A DNA stretch of 64,000 nt, from assembly GCF_030161235.1 (NCBI RefSeq), contig NZ_BSPW01000077.1:1-64000 (forward strand), given 5' to 3'. Origin of the DNA: Vibrio zhanjiangensis. GTDB taxonomy: Bacteria > Pseudomonadota > Gammaproteobacteria > Enterobacterales > Vibrionaceae. The stretch's first letter is position 1. Each line of letters starts with the position of its first letter. The translations under genes were made by a program, and so were the position numbers. Below, one piece after another: positions 38,424 through 47,228 of this stretch. The notes beneath the pieces are model-generated. The model worked only from the letters and a program-made list of their open reading frames with translations. It searched no databases and was not told where the DNA came from.

Positions 38424-39800
38424 TTAGACGGTTTGTTCCATAGCTTGGTATTCAGATATTGGTGCTTGCCCGTCTTTCAAGGTAAAGTGCCGAACATCGA
38501 TTTTGCCTGTGACTGCGGCTGAGATTAGTGCTGTGCGGCGTTCTTGCATGAGTTTTATTGCCTTGTCTGCTTTTTCCAAAAGAACATCAAATCTGGGTAA
38601 TTCAGATTCAAGGAAACTCACAATATCTTTTTGTTCATCAATTGGGGGAGCGGTAACCTTAAACTTGCGCACAATATCAGCATTCAAGTTCATTTGGCTA
38701 GTTTCATTACCACCATCACGTATGGCGTGGTAGCCCGCAATAAAGAACACTTTTAGGTACTCATTGAACAAATGGCTGTTTGGTGTAATTGCTACACAAG
38801 CTTGATTATACGTAGCATGAACTCCAAGAATAGCAACACGACCACGAGTTACCCCCTGACCATACATTGCCATAAGAAGAGTTCCCGGAGGAGACAACTG
38901 CACAGACGTTTGGTTTATGGCAAATTTTGATATCGACTCTTCTGTATTGTAGATCGTTTCATACTTTACTTCACCAGTCTTAATCCAAGGTATATCACCT
39001 TCCCAGTATGATAAATTAGAACGATCTGGAGTCGCCCCCGTATTCAGGGATGCATAATATCCCAAGCTAGATATTCCCCAATGCTCTGGCACTTCCCCTA
39101 ACCACTCCACACCAGAATCTTTCATTGGTGCTTGAGGGTTCAATCCTTTAGTCACCGCATGGCTGATCACCGCTTGCCGCTTTTCTTTCAGCAACTTAAT
39201 TAGTTGCTGCTGCTTTTCGATCAAGGTGTCAATCTTGGCGGTTTCGTGATCAAGGAAATTGGCTATTTGGGTTTGTTCGACACTCGATGGCAGAAGCAAT
39301 GGAGACGCCTCTAACTTTTCCGCAGTATAGTGAGCGATCGTTGCCTTGTTACACAGAATGTTAATGAAATCGGATGACTTTAAGCTACCAATCCAATAGT
39401 TAAAATATCGAGAACAATTCTGACCCAATGGTCTTACTCTATTGATTGCGTTTTGAATATAGCATTCAGCTAATTCATCGTTCCAAATTGCAGATCGTCC
39501 CACATCTCCCCCTTCACTAACCAATACATCTCCTTTCTGTAGACGTAATTTGTGAAGTTCTTCCGGAGAAAACCACATGCTATCAACTCTTGATATATCC
39601 ATACCTTTCGGTTGGATATTTTGAGCTTTTAAATACGGTTTTATTGAGTCTACGGAAGACTTGGGGCTTTTTTGAAGCATTTTCCCTAAAACAACTTGAT
39701 ACCCATACTTAACCTGCGTCAATTTCCAATGACTAGGATATTCGTCAAGCCATGCAGCATTAGAAGTAGTATATTCTGTATACGCCTGATACTTGCCCAT
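38424..39800 (-). CDS. hsdS: Type I restriction enzyme, HsdS specificity subunit
   Basis: 458 residues. Two target recognition domains (about 15-165 and 230-395), each followed by a conserved helical spacer: HETAKIDTLIEKQQQLIKLL and LEKADKAIKLMQERRTALIS. The second domain opens at DSGVEWLGEVPEHWGISSLG, a phrase common at this point in HsdS proteins. The two halves recognise the two parts of a split target, which cannot be read from sequence. Start codon overlaps the hsdM stop (TAATG). Confidence 0.95.
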   Translation of the reverse strand: MGKYQAYTEYTTSNAAWLDEYPSHWKLTQVKYGYQVVLGKMLQKSPKSSVDSIKPYLKAQNIQPKGMDISRVDSMWFSPEELHKLRLQKGDVLVSEGGDVGRSAIWNDELAECYIQNAINRVRPLGQNCSRYFNYWIGSLKSSDFINILCNKATIAHYTAEKLEASPLLLPSSVEQTQIANFLDHETAKIDTLIEKQQQLIKLLKEKRQAVISHAVTKGLNPQAPMKDSGVEWLGEVPEHWGISSLGYYASLNTGATPDRSNLSYWEGDIPWIKTGEVKYETIYNTEESISKFAINQTSVQLSPPGTLLMAMYGQGVTRGRVAILGVHATYNQACVAITPNSHLFNEYLKVFFIAGYHAIRDGGNETSQMNLNADIVRKFKVTAPPIDEQKDIVSFLESELPRFDVLLEKADKAIKLMQERRTALISAAVTGKIDVRHFTLKDGQAPISEYQAMEQTV

Positions 39801-42160
39801 TACGAATGCACCTCTTGCAGTAACTTCATAATATCTGCACTCACCGCATCCAAATCGGCATCAATGGCTTCCAACGCACGCGGTGGTTGGTAAACATAGA
39901 AATGGCGGTTAAATGGAATTTCATAACCCACCACACCAATTTCATTGTCTTTGTCATCGCGCTTATCTGCGTTGATCCACGCATCGGCAACGTGTGGCAG
40001 CACTTCACGCTTAAAGTAGCTTTCGATTAGGTTTGAGGTTGTAACCGAAGGATCAAGTGGTACATTTTCGTTATCACGCAGGTCACCATCTTGCTGGAAC
40101 TCAACCACTTTACCTTTGTACTCTTTCAAAGGGCCGCTGTAGGCACATGCCCCATAAAGTGGCTGTGCATCTTCTTTTAGCACTTTCTTGATCACAGGTT
40201 CAGCATCTTGGTTTTTCCATGTGACCGCATCAATAAATTGTTTCTTCTGCTTGGCGTCGAACTTGATGCCAGTCGCCTTGAACGTACCTTTCAGCGTCAG
40301 TTCAAACTGGTTAAAATCATCAGATTGCTGCGCTTTACCGCCAAGGTTATCACCAACCGCAATTTGCAGAGCTTTGGCATCATCCATTAAGGCTTTTTGG
40401 CTGAGCCACAGCTTGCTGTCCAGCACGTCTTTGATTTGCTTTTCTTTTAACTCTGGGAAGTCGGTTTTGATCAATGTACGCACTTCGGCTTCCACTTCAA
40501 TCAGTGTGCCGTATGTATCTCCCGTCCACTCAGAGCCAAACTGTTCAAAGACCGCCTGCATCACGGCGTTAAATGGCTTAGGGGCAAAGCGTAGTGATTC
40601 CACCGCAGCATCGGTGATTTGTGCAGACAAACGTAATGGCCGTTCGATGGTCAGGCGGCGGTAGCCAAACTCATGAGTATCGAAAATCTTAGCCGTTAGT
40701 GGTTTACCGCTTTCGGTCAGGGTATCGACCTCAACAAACTCACCAAAGTTCTTGGTGATAGCGCGGATTTCATCATCGGTCAGGAAGTGACGCTTGGAGC
40801 CAAGCGACTTGCGCATTTTGTGGCTTAAGTTGGCAGCATTGATAAGCTGCACTTTACCTTTACGCTCTGGGGCTTTCTTGTTGGTCAGCACCCAAACATA
40901 GGTCGCAATGCCCGTGTTGTAGAACATGTCGGTTGGCAGCGCAACAATGGCTTCAAGCAGGTCAGCTTCTAAGATGTAGCGACGAATTTCACTTTCACCG
41001 CTACCCGCACCACCTGTGAACAGCGGCGAGCCATTTAGGATGATGCCGATACGACCACCATCGGTGACTTGGTTATCAACATTTTTCTTGTCACGCATCT
41101 TGCTGATAAGGTGCATCAAGAACAGCAGCGAGCCGTCAGACACACGTGGCAAGCCTGCACCAAAGCGCCCATCAAAGCCTTTTTTAAAGTGCTCGTCTTT
41201 GATTTCGCTCTCGATCTTTTTCCAATCAACACCAAACGGCGGGTTAGACAGCATATAGTCAAATTTATCGGTAGGTAGTTGGTCATTCGATAGGGTGTTG
41301 CCTAGCTTGATACGGCTAACGTCTTGTCCTTTGATCAGCATATCTGCCTTACAGATTGCGTAGGACTCTGGGTTTAGCTCCTGACCAAATGCACGCATAA
41401 AGGCTTTCGGGTTCATCTCATAAACGTATTCCATACCAGATGAGAGGAAGCCGCCTGTGCCCGCTGTTGGGTCATAAATGGTTCGAATAATATCCTCTTT
41501 CGATAACGCTTCATCGTCTTCCATAAACACCAAAGAGGTGGTTAAACGCACGATATCACGCGGAGTAAAGTGTTCGCCTGCGGTTTCATTTGAGCTTTCT
41601 GCAAATCGGCGGATCAACTCTTCAAACACCAAGCCCATATCGTGATTAGAAATGCGGTTTGGGCTAAGATCTGTGGTGGCAAACTTGTTCACGACTTTGT
41701 AAAGCAAGTTGGCATCTTCCAGCAAACCAACAAATTCATCAAAGTTGAAGTGTTCAAAAATTTCACGCGCATCACGAGAAAAAGACTGCACATAGTGACG
41801 AAGGTTTGCTTTGATATTACTTTGACCCATCTTGCCAAGATTTAGTGGCGAAGTATTGAAGAACGACAAATTATTGTTACTGCCTTTTTCTTCAAACGTA
41901 GCGCGCAGCAACATTTTTTCACGTTGGTTCTCGTCAATAGGAGGGTTACCTTTGGAAACCATTTTTGCGCTCAAGGCATCAATTTTGGGAATTTCAGCAA
42001 GTACAGAGCCTTTACTCTCTTCAAGAACGCATTCTAGACGACGAAGCAGGGTAAAGGGCAGAATAACACGGCCGTATTGAGATTGTTTGAAGTCACCGCG
42101 AAGCAGGTCGGCAACCGACCAAATGAAGGCAGCGGTTTGGGAGAAGTTGTTGTTAGTCAT
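39800..42160 (-). CDS. hsdM: Type I restriction enzyme, HsdM methyltransferase
   Basis: 786 residues from ATG 42160 (AGG 5 nt upstream; a GTG at 42172 is possible). N-terminal HsdM helical domain, then the N6-adenine methyltransferase: S-adenosylmethionine motif [15 protein letters not shown] and catalytic motif [12 protein letters not shown]. Longer than EcoKI HsdM (529): the C-terminal ~280 residues form an extension ([15 protein letters not shown] and following), as in the long HsdM subfamily. With HsdS it modifies host DNA. Confidence 0.95.
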   Translation of the reverse strand: MTNNNFSQTAAFIWSVADLLRGDFKQSQYGRVILPFTLLRRLECVLEESKGSVLAEIPKIDALSAKMVSKGNPPIDENQREKMLLRATFEEKGSNNNLSFFNTSPLNLGKMGQSNIKANLRHYVQSFSRDAREIFEHFNFDEFVGLLEDANLLYKVVNKFATTDLSPNRISNHDMGLVFEELIRRFAESSNETAGEHFTPRDIVRLTTSLVFMEDDEALSKEDIIRTIYDPTAGTGGFLSSGMEYVYEMNPKAFMRAFGQELNPESYAICKADMLIKGQDVSRIKLGNTLSNDQLPTDKFDYMLSNPPFGVDWKKIESEIKDEHFKKGFDGRFGAGLPRVSDGSLLFLMHLISKMRDKKNVDNQVTDGGRIGIILNGSPLFTGGAGSGESEIRRYILEADLLEAIVALPTDMFYNTGIATYVWVLTNKKAPERKGKVQLINAANLSHKMRKSLGSKRHFLTDDEIRAITKNFGEFVEVDTLTESGKPLTAKIFDTHEFGYRRLTIERPLRLSAQITDAAVESLRFAPKPFNAVMQAVFEQFGSEWTGDTYGTLIEVEAEVRTLIKTDFPELKEKQIKDVLDSKLWLSQKALMDDAKALQIAVGDNLGGKAQQSDDFNQFELTLKGTFKATGIKFDAKQKKQFIDAVTWKNQDAEPVIKKVLKEDAQPLYGACAYSGPLKEYKGKVVEFQQDGDLRDNENVPLDPSVTTSNLIESYFKREVLPHVADAWINADKRDDKDNEIGVVGYEIPFNRHFYVYQPPRALEAIDADLDAVSADIMKLLQEVHS

Positions 42161-42301
42161 AAAACCTAGCACACTACTATGTAATTGGGGCTAGTATACA
42201 AAAAATCAGTTTCGTCGTCTGTGAGTTCAACACTAAATGGGTTTACTTAAGCGCTTTATTTGCATCTTATTTGTTACACAAAGAGCGGTGACTTATTACC
42301 C

Positions 42302-42421
42302 TTATAAAAGCTTAAAATCGCTGCTTAATTGTTGCCAATGCTGCCTAAGTGCTGATTTATGCTCAGCTTCCATCGGAAGTTGTTGCAATAAATCAGGCCA
42401 GTTTTTTCTCGCTATTTCCAT
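42302..42421 (-). CDS. Possible 39-residue ORF or gene tail upstream of hsdM
   Basis: An ATG-initiated frame gives MEIARKNWPDLLQQLP then a helical polar stretch ending SSDFKLL. The composition looks protein-like (W, L, Q, E in amphipathic helices) and not random, but there is no clear ribosome site. It could be a leader peptide gene, or the tail of an older gene cut by the hip remnant. The rest of 42173-42458 shows nothing else. Confidence 0.25.
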   Translation of the reverse strand: MEIARKNWPDLLQQLPMEAEHKSALRQHWQQLSSDFKLL

Positions 42422-42458
42422 CCATTCTGTTCATCAACAAATTTAGCTTACAGCCTAT

Positions 42459-42555
42459 GAGTAATCATTTACTCACAAAGAATATCCTTAACTACAAGTG
42501 AGTAAATAATTACTCATTACTTGAAAAAAAGCAATTTACGAGTAGAGTTTTACTC
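42459..42555 (+). promoter_or_regulatory. Three GAGTAA-N4-TTACTC operators
   Basis: Inverted repeats at 42459-42474, 42500-42515 and 42540-42555 (the last with one mismatch: GAGTAG left arm). They are spaced 40-41 bp, close to four helical turns, ahead of the truncated hipA-xre pair. They are probably autoregulatory operators for the downstream Xre protein. Confidence 0.6.
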
Positions 42556-42578
42556 ATTAATAAGTAGAGGTGTTGTCG

Positions 42579-43051
42579 ATGGAAGAGCTAACCGTACAAG
42601 CTTTTATCAAAGGTGAATGGATAGATATTGGTATCATCTCATTTCCTAAAAGTCGCCAACATAATTTCCGAGTGACTGAACTCAACTACCTCAGCGACTA
42701 TGCGCTAGAACATCACGATAAAGATGACTTTCACGCTGTTTCACTAAACCACCCTGTCTCATTCTTTTTTGATGACATGGGTAAGCCTAGATGGTTAACA
42801 TTTCTAGACGATATTATGCCTAGTGGCGCTAGTAGACGGTACTGGGTTAAGCACCTAGATATTGAAGACCTTAGTTCTGATGAACAAGACTATGTTTTGC
42901 TCAAATTTGGCACAATGTCGCCTATTGGTAACTTAAGAGTAAAAGACTCTCTTCCTGAGCGCTACGAGGAGTACCAGAACAAATCTTGGAGATGCCAGCC
43001 GTTGGACTTAATCATATATCAGAGAAGCTCACTAAATGGGGGCTACTATGA
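42579..43051 (+). pseudogene. hipA-family toxin with large internal deletion
   Basis: The frame from ATG 42579 (AGAGG upstream) gives about 135 residues of a HipA-family N-terminus (VSFFFDDMGKPRWLTFLDDI, MPSGASRRYW, LKFGTMSPIGNLRVK). It then leaves the family pattern after EEYQNKS and stops near 43055. In a different frame, ending at TGA 43049-43051, the sequence reads PAVGLNHISEKLTKWGLL, which looks like the original C-terminus. The kinase core is therefore deleted and the junction frameshifted. The old stop overlaps the next ATG (ATGA), showing the former operon structure. Product cannot be a kinase. Confidence 0.7.
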
Positions 43052-43518
43052 ATAAGCCAAGCAATAAAGAGTCAGTACAAGATACGGTAGCTCGTCTAAG
43101 AGCAAACCGAAATCAACATCAGCCCAAGACTGGGACGGATGCAACTCATTCGACCAAAGAACGATCGCAACTTTATACTCCGACTAGATCGAAAGCCTCA
43201 AAAAACACCAAAGCAGTAAATGCAGCAGAACGCAAAACCGAGGCAAACAAAATCATCAAACACTTATTGCTTGGAGAGCTAACACAAGGCCAAGCGCTGA
43301 AAAGTTTACGCATTAATATACTGGGGTTCAAACAGGATGTGTTCGCAAGGCTTGTCGATGTCTCAAGAAAAACCCTCTCAGATATAGAGAATGATCGGGG
43401 CAGCTATAATACAGAGATTCTCAACAGGGTATTCAAACCATTTGGCTTAAAAGTCGGACTACTCCCTTCTTCTCCCGATGCGTTAAAATCGCTATTAACA
43501 GATGGTGAGGATGGATAA
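43048..43518 (+). CDS. Xre-type antitoxin/regulator of the second hip pair
   Basis: 156 residues from the ATG at 43048, which overlaps the lost hipA stop; an upstream in-frame ATG (43036) is less likely. The first ~80 residues are polar and disordered (many K, N, T). The C-terminal half has a helix-turn-helix, FKQDVFARLVDVSRKTLSDIEN, followed by a partner-type tail (NRVFKPFGLKVGLLPSSPDA). It is in the antitoxin position of toxin-first HipA systems. With its toxin broken, it survives as a solitary regulator likely bound to the three operators upstream. Confidence 0.75.
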   Translation: MNKPSNKESVQDTVARLRANRNQHQPKTGTDATHSTKERSQLYTPTRSKASKNTKAVNAAERKTEANKIIKHLLLGELTQGQALKSLRINILGFKQDVFARLVDVSRKTLSDIENDRGSYNTEILNRVFKPFGLKVGLLPSSPDALKSLLTDGEDG

Positions 43519-43527
43519 AGTGGAAAA

Positions 43528-43545
43528 TATCCCCATTAGGGGATA
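43528..43545. promoter_or_regulatory. Fourth HipB-type operator, at right end of island
   Basis: TATCC-CCATTAGG-GGATA fits the HipB operator exactly. With its left flank (43520-43545) it matches 32122-32147 at 24 of 26 bases in the same orientation. No promoter-proximal hipBA lies next to it. It marks the end of the island, 54 bp before the conserved protease region. Confidence 0.7.
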
Positions 43546-43598
43546 ATGATGTAACTCAATACGCATACGGACGGGTTTACAACAAAACCAACCCAAAC

Positions 43599-43940
43599 CT
43601 ACTGCGAATACAGCTGCCGAATCGGTTCTGGCTCGATGTAATCGATCCACTCATTGGTTTCGAGCTGTTTGAGCTTATCTTCAGGTCCTGCGACCACTAA
43701 CACTTGGAGATCATCTAGGGAATCGAGAACTTCTAACTGTTTGGTTTGCAAAAGCTCGCGCACTGGTTGCTGCTTTCCTTGATGGTATTTGACATAAAAT
43801 CTCGACGGCTCGCTCTCTATCTTTGCCAATTGGCTATCTTTCACCATTGGATCTTGGCCTGCTGCCAGTGTCACCACTGGCAGACAAAGCGAGACAAGAG
43901 CAAAACCAATAGTGCGCCGTGTTAACGTTCGCTTTCTCAT
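43599..43940 (-). CDS. Stand-alone protease propeptide/inhibitor I9-like protein
   Basis: 113 residues with a signal peptide ending VTLAAG. The mature part resembles subtilisin propeptides (inhibitor I9 fold): FYVKYHQGKQQPVRELL, VLDSLDDLQVLVVAG, EDKLKQLETNEWIDYIEPEP. The final IDYIEPEP corresponds to the VEYVELDP segment in the neighbouring protease's own propeptide. It lies 9 bp after the S8 protease gene in the same operon. Likely secreted to fold or inhibit the protease; this is inferred from similarity by eye and context. Confidence 0.65.
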   Translation of the reverse strand: MRKRTLTRRTIGFALVSLCLPVVTLAAGQDPMVKDSQLAKIESEPSRFYVKYHQGKQQPVRELLQTKQLEVLDSLDDLQVLVVAGPEDKLKQLETNEWIDYIEPEPIRQLYSQ

Positions 43941-43949
43941 ATTATCTCC

Positions 43950-46013
43950 CTACAATGACCAGCGAGCAAAAGCCTTGCCAGTAAACTCTTTACTGTCCGA
44001 TTCTTGACGATTGAACTCTTCTCCATTGTGAGTGGCGAGCAAAGTGACCCCTTGATAGGCTTTAAAACCGTACACCAGCACTTGGTATGTGCCGGCTTTG
44101 GGTACATCAATCGAGCAAGTTTCATGGTTGCCCTCTTCCATAGAGCGGCAATCATTGGCGTTTTTTGTCGGCACGCCATTAAAGCGTACATAGATATCAG
44201 CATCGCCCGTGCCACCACTTAATTCAAAACGCGCTTTCGTTGCGCTTTTGGGGACTTCAAAGGTATACACTTCACGTGACTTACTGGCGCCAAACAAATC
44301 TAACTTAGCCATGCCATTATCCAGTACTTTATTGCCCGCATCTGGCCCATTACAACCCAACTCAAGATACGCCTTGGCCGCCTTTACATTGACCAAGCCA
44401 TAACCGGTGAGATTATCACGTCCCTCAGGGCCAAGATCGGTGGCTGAGACGGTCAGAGCTCTGCGTACTTGTTGCGCGCTACAGTTGGGATAATAGCTCC
44501 AAACCAAACCTGCCACTCCGGTAACATAAGGCGCAGCCATCGAGGTGCCATTGTAGTATTGGTAATCCTCACCAGTGGTTGTTTGTACTGTCGCGGTTTG
44601 ACCAATTTTGTTTGCCAGCGCTAATCCAAGCTCGCGGTCGACTGTCACAGACACCATGCGATAGGCGTCGTCGTCATCAAGCAAAAATGGATTTTGTAGC
44701 CCAGGTAAGCTTGGGTTACTAAACACAATCGCCGCTTTCGCCCCAGCGTCATAGCAAGCTTTGATTGGGTCAATCTCGGGTCTGAAATCTGGGGCTTGAT
44801 TCTCAATACGTTCGGTTAGACAAATTTTTTCCGCCATATCACCACAAACGTAATGGCCTGATGACACATCACACATTGCAAGAGGCGCGGTAACACTGCC
44901 CGCAACAGGCGCAAATTGATATGGGTCAGAGGCGTTATTAGCCACCCTCGACACTTTACGGTTATGAGGAACCACACCACGCTCAAAATAGTGTTGATCC
45001 TTAATCCAAATATCCGCGAGAACGCCCTCCCCCATAGTGACCGTCGACAAAATAGCCATGCCTGGCGCGGCAACATCGACCTGATCCGTCGCTTGGGAAA
45101 ATGCCGCATGATGATTTTGATTATCAACAGCCGCTATCGACATCACTGAGTCATAAGAGGCGGGATAGCTGTGGGTGGTATTGCCCGCATTACCAGACGC
45201 GGCAATCAGCAGCACCCCATCGTCATACAAAGATTGCAAAACATCGCGCTCGGTTCGGCTTGCAATGCTGCCGCCTAAACTCATATTCACAATGTTCGCC
45301 CCCTTATCAGCGCAAGTCTCAACCGCTTTAACAAAGCTCGACGAATAGCCCCAACCTGACTGATTAAAGACTTTGACTATGTGCAAATTGACATGTTGGT
45401 TAGGCATTATGCCCTTAACCCCTTCCCCATTGGCAATAGCAGCGATGATCCCCGCAACATGTGTACCATGCGCATTATCGGTACCAGGGGATTTCCACGA
45501 TCCCGTACCGCTATCATCACTGCCACTGACTCGGTTACCACTGAGATCGTGATGCGTCATATCATAGCCAGAGTCAATGATGCAGATGGTGCGATTACCG
45601 GCATTCTCGTCACTCACGATCTCAGCGTTCACCGCCGTATAACCCCAAGGTATGGTTTCACTGAGCAAGTAGCGTGGGGGATCAAGTTCAACGTACTCGA
45701 CTTGACGATTGTTCTGCAGTTTGGAGAGATCTTGTTTGTCGATTTGAACGCTATACGTGGACGGCTTGCCGAGGTTTTCTATCTCTTTCGCATTCGCTTG
45801 CTCAAGTAGGGCCTGATTCGATTGGGACACAGATTGCAGCGAGCGAGTCATGCGCATTGGTGCGGGTGGATTGGCTTTAAATTTAACAATATACCTTGTT
45901 GGTAGATCCGCTTCATTAAACGCAGCAAAAGATTCAAATGAAAAACTGGTTGTTGCCACTGCCATTGTCGATAGGAAAAATATCCTTTTGATTTTATTGG
46001 TCATTCTGTGCAT
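43950..46013 (-). CDS. Secreted S8 (subtilisin-like) serine protease
   Basis: 687 residues. Signal peptide ends near FESFA. An I9-type propeptide follows (about 36-110: RYIVKFKANPPAP to VEYVELDPP). The catalytic triad is intact: Asp in CIIDSGYD, His in NAHGTHVAGI, Ser in NGTSMAAPYVTG. A PA-type insertion lies between His and Ser (about residues 325-470, with paired Cys). The C-terminus is a PPC-like domain (KARFELSGGTGDADIYVRF). AGAAGGA 9 nt before ATG 46013 supports this start. It is probably secreted by the type II system to degrade proteins outside the cell. Confidence 0.92.
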   Translation of the reverse strand: MHRMTNKIKRIFFLSTMAVATTSFSFESFAAFNEADLPTRYIVKFKANPPAPMRMTRSLQSVSQSNQALLEQANAKEIENLGKPSTYSVQIDKQDLSKLQNNRQVEYVELDPPRYLLSETIPWGYTAVNAEIVSDENAGNRTICIIDSGYDMTHHDLSGNRVSGSDDSGTGSWKSPGTDNAHGTHVAGIIAAIANGEGVKGIMPNQHVNLHIVKVFNQSGWGYSSSFVKAVETCADKGANIVNMSLGGSIASRTERDVLQSLYDDGVLLIAASGNAGNTTHSYPASYDSVMSIAAVDNQNHHAAFSQATDQVDVAAPGMAILSTVTMGEGVLADIWIKDQHYFERGVVPHNRKVSRVANNASDPYQFAPVAGSVTAPLAMCDVSSGHYVCGDMAEKICLTERIENQAPDFRPEIDPIKACYDAGAKAAIVFSNPSLPGLQNPFLLDDDDAYRMVSVTVDRELGLALANKIGQTATVQTTTGEDYQYYNGTSMAAPYVTGVAGLVWSYYPNCSAQQVRRALTVSATDLGPEGRDNLTGYGLVNVKAAKAYLELGCNGPDAGNKVLDNGMAKLDLFGASKSREVYTFEVPKSATKARFELSGGTGDADIYVRFNGVPTKNANDCRSMEEGNHETCSIDVPKAGTYQVLVYGFKAYQGVTLLATHNGEEFNRQESDSKEFTGKAFARWSL

Positions 46014-46469
46014 AGACTCTGATCCTTCTGAGCTATTTTTATTGTTTTATTCCCATGAACCATTGTTTTATTCCCATAAACCGCCACGGTTTCAACAGGC
46101 TGAGGGAACCTTAGCTATAAAGGACGCTCACAAAACAACCAACACTTTATAAAATATAAACATCATAAATAGGCGAGCAATCAATTAATCAACTAAATAA
46201 GTGAACATAAAATCATTCAAAGATAAAAAAGTGAGACATAAATCAACAAAAAGCAGATAATGACAGCATTAAATTGAGCTTTTATTCCACTTGGAATCTC
46301 TAAGCTCATCAAAACTAAACCAAATTATTGCTCAGTCTCACGACTGACAAAGGTCATGTTTAAAACGAACTCGCGTAGAAATACGTTAATGTGGTTAAAT
46401 AGACCCAAGCGATAACTGCCTAGACAACACGCTTAGTGCAGAACGTTCACACTCGATGAGGAAAATCTT
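46014..46469. other. 456-bp gap, no gene seen
   Basis: AT-rich region between the divergent protease and plsC genes. It presumably holds both promoters. I see no convincing ORF, RNA gene or strong repeat in it. Confidence 0.5.
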
Positions 46470-47228
46470 TTGCTTGCTATTATTCGCCTGATTCTGGCTG
46501 CCGTTTTTATTGTCTTTACGACATTATTTGCCTTGGTGTATTGCTTGTTTAGTCCAAGAAACCCAAAACATGTGTACTTTTTCTGTCGCTGGTTCAATCA
46601 GCTACAAAAAATTGTCGGCGTCAAACTGATTCATAGAGGTCTTGAGAGAGCACCAACGCCAGCGAAAAGTGTCTATATCTCCAATCACCAAAGTATCTAC
46701 GACTTTGTTACCGATCCCGGTATGCTCAGGCCAAGAACCGTATCGCTTGGGAAAAAAGACCTACTGTGGCTGCCGTTTTTTGGTCAGCTCTACTGGATCA
46801 CTGGCAATATTCTGATCAACAGAGAAAACAAATCTCAAGCCAGAGATACCATCAAGCAAGTTGCCGAAGCCATTCATCAGAGAGATTTGTCTGTTTGGGT
46901 ATACCCAGAGGGAACTCGCAGCAAGGGACGAGGGTTACTACCGTTTAAAACAGGGGCCTTTAGAATGGCGATCGAAGCAGGCGTTCCTATCACCCCTATG
47001 TGCGTAAGTACAACGCATAACAAAATCGACCTTAACCGAAGAAATAACGGGATTGTTATTGCAGAGATGCTTGAGCCGATAGATGTCTCCGGCTACAAAT
47101 TGGAGGATGCAAGAAAGCTCGCCCTGCATTGCCACCAATTGATGGCGGCTAAAATAGCAGAGCTGGACCAAGAAGTTGCCCAGCTCGAAGAAGACGCGTC
47201 TCGTTCAGATAAAACGCAATTAATTTAA
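46470..47228 (+). CDS. plsC: 1-acyl-sn-glycerol-3-phosphate acyltransferase
   Basis: 252 residues starting with TTG at 46470, supported by GATGAGGAAAA just upstream and by the N-terminal membrane helix (IIRLILAAVFIVFTTLFALV). It acylates lysophosphatidic acid to phosphatidic acid at the inner membrane. Motifs: NHQSIYD (the HX4D-type motif), GNILINREN, and YPEGTRSKGRGLLPFKTGAF. A charged tail (LDQEVAQLEEDASRSDK) ends the protein. Its 3' end overlaps convergent cheV by 9 bp. Confidence 0.93.
   Translation: MLAIIRLILAAVFIVFTTLFALVYCLFSPRNPKHVYFFCRWFNQLQKIVGVKLIHRGLERAPTPAKSVYISNHQSIYDFVTDPGMLRPRTVSLGKKDLLWLPFFGQLYWITGNILINRENKSQARDTIKQVAEAIHQRDLSVWVYPEGTRSKGRGLLPFKTGAFRMAIEAGVPITPMCVSTTHNKIDLNRRNNGIVIAEMLEPIDVSGYKLEDARKLALHCHQLMAAKIAELDQEVAQLEEDASRSDKTQLI

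Noticed and set aside
42237-42446. 69-codon plus-strand ORF beside hsdM
   Set aside because: Cys-rich, no ribosome site, and antisense to a more protein-like minus-strand frame.
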